A stretch of 64,000 nt of DNA, from positions 567,148,406-567,212,405 of the forward strand of contig OY856410.1 of assembly GCA_963693085.1 (NCBI GenBank). Reading direction: 5' to 3'. The notes under the pieces are model-generated. The model was not told the origin of the DNA. It saw nothing but the letters and a program-made list of their open reading frames with translations, and searched no databases. The translations under genes were made by a program, and so were the position numbers. Of this stretch, positions 56,880 through 64,000 are shown in pieces. The DNA is from Alisma plantago-aquatica (lineage: Eukaryota > Streptophyta > Magnoliopsida > Alismatales > Alismataceae). Position 1 is the stretch's first letter. Each line of letters starts with the position of its first letter.

Positions 56880-59800
56880 TGTAAGGACCTTGATCCACAT
56901 TTTGGGATAACCCTATTTGTTTTGCCTAAGTATGTTTCTTAGAATGTTTCTCTAATCATCTGAGATGTAATTAGGGCATGTATAAATCTTAAGTTTCTTG
57001 TTTGAGCTTGTTTGGATGATGATTGTGTTTTGTGATGAGGTTTTGGTGCAAATTGCAATTCACCTAGAGTAAGGGTTGATGTGCAAATTTTCCAGCTCTT
57101 GAGTGTTCCTTCTATCTCTTGGAATCATCTAGAGGAGAGAGATATGGGTGCCTTGTTTGTGTCTTGGTTGTGTGGTAACATCCTTGGTGATCTTTAGAGC
57201 ACATGTGTGAGATGTGTTTTTATTCTCAGATGTGTTGTCTTGGGTTAGAGAGCCTTGGAGAGGTTGTGCATTGGTTTGTGAGTGTGTAGGGTTATTCCCT
57301 ATCTGTTTGTAAGTGTGTAGGGTTATGCCCTATATGTTTGTAAATGTGTAGGGTTATGCCCTATCACAGGTTTGTGAGTGTGTAGGGTTATGCCATATCG
57401 GTTTGTGAGTGTGTAGGGTTATGCCCTATCGGTTTGTGAGTGTGTAGGGTTATGCCCTATCAGTTTGTGAGTGTATAGGGTTTGGGCATCTTGGGTTAGT
57501 GAGGCCATAACCTTTATAGGATACCAAGAGGGTGAGACATAGCCTATACCATATCACCATGTCTTGCATGTTGTTGCATGTGGCCCCTTTTTGTGAACAA
57601 GTGTCACCTAAGCTCCTAAGGGGAAGACACATCTCCCATGACCTCTCTCCCACCCCCCTAGTATATAGTCTTCATTCTCTCCATTCTAGATGATCTTTAT
57701 GGCCATCCTTGCTTTCTCTCCTTCTTTGTGGACGACCTTGAGAACCTTTAGGAGCTATGGAGGTTCTCTTGGAGCTTGGTGGACGAGTCCCAAGTTGTGG
57801 TGTTCCTTGATCGTCTTCCATCTTCTACCTAGGTAAGCTATGTTTCCTAGCTCTCTTCTTCTTCTTCTTCTCAACCATGGATCTGGGATATCTCCTTTTC
57901 ATATTGACTATCTTAACCTTGGTATCATCATCTTCCTTGGAGGTGTAGTGGTTATCAAGTTTGGTGGATCATCTTCTACCTTGATCTTGTGAGCTTGAAG
58001 CTTGACCTTAGAGGTTGGATCTTGGTGGTGATCTTTGAGGAGGGTTATAGAACTCTTAACCTCATTTGTCATTTTAACTCTTCATATTATTATGTTGCTC
58101 TTTATCTCTAGATTGTTTAATTATCTCATATATGTTAGTAGTTAGTAATGGATTTGAGAACTATTTTAATGAAGGAATCTCTTTTGGTTTGCTATCCATA
58201 ACTTGCACCTTCTTGCCATGATTGTAGATGGACTTGTGACCGATCTTCCTAAGGTTGAAGATGACAAGTTGACACACACATACACTAAGTTGTGAGTGGT
58301 CGTCATGACTTGTGGTGTCCAAACTAACACATCATGTAACAAGTCATCATGACTTGGGGATGCTAAACAAATAGGCTTTGATGGGGCTAACTCGTCATGC
58401 TCTAGAGGAGCTAACCCATCATGCCCTAGAGGTACCTAGATCAATATGCTTGACACCTTAGAATGATATTATTTGAGGGTGTTAGCCCATCATGACCGTG
58501 AGGATACCTTGTGAGTTGGTATGGTTTGAGTGCCAAACTGTGACACCTTGGTTGAGCAAGAGGATGATACACTTTCATGTAGGGTTACACAATACACCTT
58601 GAGAAGGTGAACCGTAATGCCTTGCTAAAACCCTAACCCTAACAACCCATCATTCTTAGGGTTGCCTGTCACACTTTCAAGAAGGGATAAAACGCTACAC
58701 ACCATGAGTGCTAAATTGATACATCTCTTGTGTAGTTAACCTGACATGCTTGGACTAGTCTAAACTGATAGACCTCATGTGTGGTTAACCCGAAGCCATG
58801 ATGGTCTAAACTGATACACTATAAGATGATCTAAACCAATACCTTGAGATGATAGTCATGATACATCATGTTAATTATGGGGTTATATAGTATGATAGGA
58901 TACCCTATGAGGTGGTTGTGTGAACAACAAGGGACTGTTATTTTCTATAACCTATAATTTCATAACATAATCTATATCGATGATGGAAGTGATGATCTGG
59001 GGTTTGTTGTTGATTCAACCTTGTAAACCCTAAATAGTTAAAGAGAACCCTAACCCTAATGATGTAGTGTGAATGACATGAATCCTTATGGGATGGTAGT
59101 AATTATGAGGCATTATGTTTCTTGTTATAGGTTCCTAACCATGTAGGTAACACAAGTTAATATGCATAGCTAGATAAGAGCTATGGTGTTTATGATATGA
59201 TTGAATGGGCCTTTATGAGGCATGTGAGATGTTGGTATCATTTAAAAGAGGATATAAATGGGTGTTATGACCTAATGATGTCTTATTGTCTAATATGAGA
59301 TGATAATTTCTCAGTAATGAGATGAGGGGTTGCTACCTCAAGGTAAGTGGTCCTTGTGATGAAAAATATGGTGAATGACAAGCATCAAGTGATAATGTGA
59401 TGAGATCACACCTTATATGCCCAAATATGTTCTGGTGATGTATTATTCCCTTATCTTGTAGAACTTGTTTGAAGTTTATATGTTGTAATTTGATTGATGC
59501 TAAAAGACACTTAAATAATCTAACTAATCTAGTGGAATCTAATCATGTAGATTGCCATGAGCCATAGATCCATTCAATGTCAGCATTTGCTGGATGGTGA
59601 AATGAGTTTAACTCGGAGAGCATATTAATAAATATACAAGGGTGAGGACAAATATTCCCTTATGTCCAGGTTATGTGATATAGGATTGGTTGTGAGCCAT
59701 ACCCTGATTAGAGTGTTGCTTCAGGATGTAGCTCGATCATATGTGATAAAAGATTGGTTGTGAGCCATACCCTGATAAGAGTTTGGCTACAGGTTGTAGC

Positions 59801-60779
59801 TCAGTTTCACTAGCGCTGTGACCTGTACCAAGGCAGGCTAGATTTGTACAACTAGACTATATGTTGTTGATAGCAGTCTAACTGATGATGTCACTATAGG
59901 TTCACTCATATTGACTGAGGAGGTGAGGTTGTGGATTCCAAATATTCCACTAGACCTTATATGACACCAATTTTGACTTAGTAGTGGTCAGTTGGATTTG
60001 GGTGATATGACTCCAATCCTCAGAGAAAAATAAAATACATAATTATTTGTGTAGTATACTTGAATAGGATCAAACACGGAAACATTGGATGAGGCCTTTC
60101 TTTCTTTTGTACAATATTATTGGTAGGAAATATACATGTTCTTCATATTACTTTTATAATGTTAATATGTTTTGTAATCCAATAGTAATTGCCTATTATG
60201 TCAATAATGATTTCCTACTTATCATATTTGTAACAATACTACTTACTTTAATCGTCTTATCCATGATAATAATAGAGTTGGTGGAGAGTTATATCTCGCA
60301 CTGAGATTCGGAATCTCATCCCATGGGTTTCCCACATACTTTTTAGGTGGATGTGCACGAGGAGGCAGAGATTATGAAACAGAGCTTGAGGAGAAACAAG
60401 AAAGGCAGTAGCTGACAAGGCTGGAAGTGCTACTGGATGTCTTTTGTCGTTAGAGTCCTAGAGTCATCCCTGTAAACTCAGGTCTTTGGGGATGTTTGTA
60501 GATGTGTTTTTGATATGTGGTTGGATTGTGAGCCCCTTTTAGTGCCCAACTATGGTGGATATATGTACATATGTTCTTGAATAGGTTGTCTTATAACATG
60601 TTGATGGCACACATGGTAAGTGCTTGTGACTAGAACGGACTCGTATGTAAAGGCTTTTGCTAATTAGAGGTTTATGAAAATGGTTTTAATTTTCAAGTAA
60701 TTTCCTGTGATCTATTTGTTTATCTTACTTCCGCGGTTTTGTTTTGAGTAATATCACTTTTGTGGCATGGGGCATAACA
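56880..60779 (+). repeat. 3' LTR of Gypsy-1, 3.9 kb
   Basis: It starts TGTAAGGACCTTGATCC and ends GGGGCATAACA. It is collinear with the 5' LTR and has no LINE; its TCTTATCCATGATAATAATAG marks the unoccupied LINE target. It contains seven copies of the 31-bp minisatellite. ORFs in it are not coding. Confidence 0.92.
57274..57495. repeat. 31-bp LTR minisatellite, seven copies (3' LTR)
   Basis: Units GTTTGTRARTGTGTAGGGTT-ATGCCCTATC repeat seven times with few changes; the third is 34 bp. The 5' LTR has three. Confidence 0.93.
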
Positions 60780-60784
60780 ATAAT

Positions 60785-62321
60785 GGTATTGTGAATGACA
60801 ATGATACAAACTTTATGTGGTGATAGTGTGACGAGCTCACATCCTATGTGTTTACATATGTTGAAAGTGTGTTATTCCCTTACTTTATAGAGCTTGCTAT
60901 GGTTTTATACGTTGTAACTTGATTGATGTTAAAAGAAACTTTAATTGGTCTAATTAATCAAGTGGAATCTAATCATGTAGCTTGACCTGTGCCATTGATT
61001 GATTCAGTGTTAGTAATTGCTGGATGGTGAAACAAGTAACTCCTATGGGAAACTCAGAGCAAATATTGTTGAGTATGCGAGGACATCTTGGTACCCTAAT
61101 ATCAAGAAATTGAGGGTGACTTTGGTTTTGCGTGAGCCTAAGATCATGCCTCAAAATTTGTGATATTAGTGACATGTGACACAAGATTGGCTGCGGGCCA
61201 TTCCCTGGAAGAGTGTGGCTTCAGGCCCTAGCTCAATATTATGTGACACATGATTGGCTATGAGTGATACCCTGGAAGAGTGTGGCTTTGGGCCGCAGCT
61301 CAATGATATGTGACACATGATTGGTTGTGGTCCATACCCTAGAAGAGTATGGATGCAGGCCATAGCTCAGTTTCACTAGCTTCGTGACATGTACCAAGGC
61401 GGGCTAGGTTTTCACAGTTGGACTATATGTCGCTGGAAGCAGTTGACTCGTGATGTCACTGCAGGTTCACTGATGTACTGACCATGAGGTGGTGAAGTCA
61501 TGGATTTTGGCTCTTGCACTAGATCTTATATGGAACTAATTTCGACTTGGCAGTGGTCGGTTGGATTTGTGTGGTACGACTCAAATCCTCAGGGCATAAT
61601 AAAATACATAATCAGTCGTGTAGTGCACATGTATAGGACTAAATGCGAGAACACTGGATGAGGCCTTGCTTTGCTTTTATACTATTTATTTTGTAACAAT
61701 TATACATGTTCTTCATATTCCTTTTCAAGCATAAAGATAATCTATTGTGTAGTACATATGCCTAAACTTCTTAAACAAGTGATAGTTTCTTTGCTTAAGA
61801 GAATTTGCTGAATTTTCTCATCTTATAATAATATTCCTTTTTGCTTAGTTATCTGTGATAATAATAGAGTTGAAAGAGAGTTATATCTCTCGCTAGGACT
61901 TATATCTCACCATGTTGGTTAAATATCTTTTAGGTGTACATGCATGCCAAGCTAAAGATCAGATAGCTGAGGACATAAAATGAAGAATAACTACACCTAG
62001 TGGATCATGGTATATGGATAGTGTCTAGTATTAGAGTCCTTTGTGTCGTCCTTGTACACTTAGGTCCTTGGGGGTGTTCTCAATGTTTCTTGATGACTTG
62101 ATGATCGACATATGGTTTTGGCTTGTGTATCCTTGGTGGTATGTTTATACATGTAGAACTATTATCTTATGTAACAGGTTGATTGGAGAACAATGTTGTA
62201 GCACCTGTGCTTGCTGCAAATCGGTTTTCATTTCCCATGATTTTTGGCAATTCGCTGATTAGGGTTTGATCATGATTAAGTCTTGAGTAATCTCACTTTG
62301 TGTGGTGAAGGGTGTCACAAT
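60785..62321 (+). repeat. Plus-strand D-type LTR, right part
   Basis: It continues 41435-42287 across the Gypsy-1 insertion and is the inverted copy of about 36807-37760 in remnant D. The end reads GGTGTCACA at 62321, a typical gypsy LTR end. It also extends about 450 bp (61850-62321) beyond the point where D is cut. Confidence 0.78.
61175..61375. repeat. 67-bp tandem repeat, three copies
   Basis: Units start TGTGACACA at 61175, 61242 and 61309 and contain GATTGGCTGCGGGCC and GAAGAGTGTGGCTTCAGGCC words. Gypsy-1 LTRs have about two diverged copies at 44935-45060 and 59685-59800. Confidence 0.92.
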
Positions 62322-63584
62322 TCTCCCTTGCTATCCCTCCTTTTATCAAGTAGGACTTGCTCGGGCTCTCTATTGGTTACCACAACCAAAGAGGACAACA
62401 ATTGTCAAAGGCATTCAACTGTGTCTCTGGGAAGCCCCCATTACCCCTCTATTTATAGGAGGGTTAGGGTCATGGTTCCCAATCTATGAGGTAGTGTAAG
62501 GGATCAAAATTTCATAAATTTTTGCAACATGCGAACGGAGAAATGGTCTATTTTTTGGGAAAACCAATCGGTTGGCATGTGAGATGATCGGTTCACCCAG
62601 TGAACCAGTCATTTCATCATGTTTCCCAATCGCATATAAACTGACAATTCTAATCCAATTAATGCACAACATGACGTCAACAATAATCCTTGATGCAATC
62701 AATTGCACTGGGAACCAGACATCTCACAACCACTAACCAGTTATCTGGTGATCACGAACCAATCAGTTCACTTAGTGAAATGGTCGGTTCACTCCCCGAC
62801 TCATTCGAGGCATGGAGAAGTCATCCTCTTTAACATTCAATTTCTGTTCCTTTCTATAGCAGATTGTGATATATAAGATAAATATCACATATTGACTCAC
62901 ATATGCATGGGCATTTGTCAGTCTCTCTAATAAAGTGACTAGGATATATTACTCCCATAGGAGGGGCAAATCCCATATACATCACTCACAATCATCCCCA
63001 TGTGTCACAATGCACCCATTCTTCACCTTCATGATAATCCTTATTCAGGACTATGGTGGATGATGTTAAAGAACACTGAATGACATGTGAAGAGTGTATT
63101 GACTTTAGGTATGAGAAATAGATTCATCACCAAAATTATGAGAGCTAACTATGACTACCACTTTAATGGATTCCATGTGTTACTCTCATGGTGGGTCTGT
63201 CCAATACACTATTCCCTAACAAGTATTTGTGTTCTTGGTTTGATAACACATATGATGACTGATGAGATTTTGTCATCAAACAACACACACTCTAGTCATA
63301 TGTGTTATTGTTATATATTAGCCTTCTACAATAATATCTGACTATGGACATAAAAAGAATGTATAGTCTTAACATACACATGATCTCATTGTTCAAGTCA
63401 CGCACTTGAAGACATACATCATTGAGTGATACCATTATTTAGACATTTATTATGTTACTTCATTATCTCATAACTGAATAAAATAGACTAAATTAGAAGC
63501 ATGACTTTATTATTTAGCAAATCATTTACAATTTATGCCATTACAATCATCATATGATTGGCTCTCTGCACATACATACCAATA
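62322..63584 (-). repeat. Copia-3 LTR, minus strand, 3'-truncated
   Basis: On the minus strand it starts TATTGGTATG at 63584 (TGTTGGTATG in Copia-1) and shares the TATA region, the GGGCTTCTC-like block and eroded AACCGATCGGTT motifs (62558-62800). It stops at 62322, exactly at the end of the D-type LTR, so that gypsy element probably inserted into it and the rest lies elsewhere. It is about 1.26 kb of an expected 2.2 kb. Confidence 0.85.
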
Positions 63585-63595
63585 GAATCCCACTT
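63585..63595 (-). other. Polypurine tract of Copia-3
   Basis: AAGTGGGATTC on the minus strand, directly before the LTR start; the counterpart of 5566-5576. Confidence 0.8.
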
Positions 63596-63599
63596 GCAC

Positions 63600-64000
63600 T
63601 TAGAGCCAATCACTCATGAATCTCAATCCAAGTGATCTAACATTATTGTCATGCTTCTGCTGTAAAAGTGGTTTAGTCAAGGGTCAGCAACATTGTTCTC
63701 GGTTGGTACTATGAAAATCTTCATATCTCCTTACTTTACAATATCTCATATGATATGGAACTACCTTTGTATATGCTTGGAACGTGATGCAATCTAGGTT
63801 CCTTAGCTAATGGAATATCTCCATTGTTATCACAATATAGATCAATTGTGTCATTGATGCTTGGAACCACCCCAAGTTTTGAGATGAACTTCTTGATCTA
63901 GACATCCTCCTTTACTGCATCCAATGCAACAATATACTTAGCCTCTATTGTAGATAAATAATTGTCTCTTTCTTGGAACTCCATTGTTGAGTCAAAACAC
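63600..64000 (-). pseudogene. pol: Copia-3 pol tail: RNase H remnant
   Basis: Read on the minus strand across stops, the sequence gives the copia RNase H end: an EAKYIVALDAVKED-like block (STAEAEY...A region), FISKLGVVPSINDTIDLYCD, NNGDIPLAKEPRLH, and the tail VPTENNVADP. One TAG interrupts at about 63901. It runs off the window at 64000, so gag and the rest of pol would be to the right. It is the same family as Copia-1, which retains this part only as a remnant. Confidence 0.82.

Larger units (their letters stand above)
42288..60779 (+). mobile_element. Gypsy-1: chromodomain Ty3/gypsy retrotransposon (Tekay/Del type), with LINE inside its 5' LTR
   Basis: Two LTRs of about 3.7 and 3.9 kb (both starting TGTAAGGACC), a degenerate tRNA-Met primer site, gag, protease, RT, RNase H, integrase and a chromodomain in gypsy order make this a chromovirus-type element. 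Long LTRs plus the RT motif [14 protein letters not shown] suit the Tekay/Del lineage. It sits in a D-type LTR: the flanks GTAAT (42283-42287) and ATAAT (60780-60784) look like a 5-bp duplication with one change, and the inverted copy in remnant D is empty. All reading frames are broken. Confidence 0.92.

Noticed and set aside
57274..57495. Interstitial telomere repeat (TAGGGTT)
   Set aside because: The heptamer appears once per 31-bp unit and not in tandem; it is part of an LTR minisatellite.

Overview
This is a plant nuclear window made almost entirely of nested transposable elements. No intact host gene was found. The plant signatures are Ty1/copia elements with tRNA-Met primer sites, a chromodomain Ty3/gypsy element of Tekay/Del type with LTRs of about 3.9 kb, an L1 LINE with a C-terminal RNase H, CACTA DNA transposons, and intron-containing fragments of two plant genes (an MCM9 helicase and a LAG1 ceramide synthase). 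A monocot is plausible from the element types and GC-rich exon-like blocks, but I cannot name the species. All homology statements come from reading the sequence by eye; no search was run.

Layout. (1) 1-7821: Copia-1, + strand, with the start of its 5' LTR outside the window. It has an intact gag and a broken pol. The overlapping parts of the two LTRs are about 98% identical by eye. (2) About 8456-33853: two minus-strand copies, A and B, of one long LTR-like sequence. Copy A is split by an 8.9 kb CACTA element (CACTA-1, 9879-18825), a MITE-like insert (19009-19393) and an 8.8 kb CACTA-like element (CACTA-2, 20308-29143). CACTA-2 itself carries a complete copia insertion (Copia-2, 21301-24429). 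Copy B keeps all three sites empty, so the insertion borders can be read directly. (3) About 33854-41434: two more minus-strand LTR remnants, C (with a 5S-rRNA-like promoter block) and D. (4) 41435-62321: a 5'-truncated plus-strand D-type LTR, split by the full gypsy element Gypsy-1 (42288-60779). The 5' LTR of Gypsy-1 is in turn split by a LINE (45526-51574) with a 20-bp target-site duplication. (5) 62322-64000: a minus-strand copia LTR and pol tail related to Copia-1.

The most interesting object is CACTA-1. On its minus strand it carries three exon pieces of MCM9 and two of a LAG1-type ceramide synthase. Splice signals and reading frame are kept, so it looks like a gene-capturing transposon. 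Second is the pattern of decay: most early stop codons in the dead polyproteins are TAG or TGA where the family has Gln (CAG) or Arg (CGA). That fits loss of methylated C in CHG and CG contexts. Other points are dense AACCGATCGGTT palindromes in Copia-1, LTR minisatellites whose copy number differs between the two LTRs of one element, and a nested order of insertion that can be dated stepwise.
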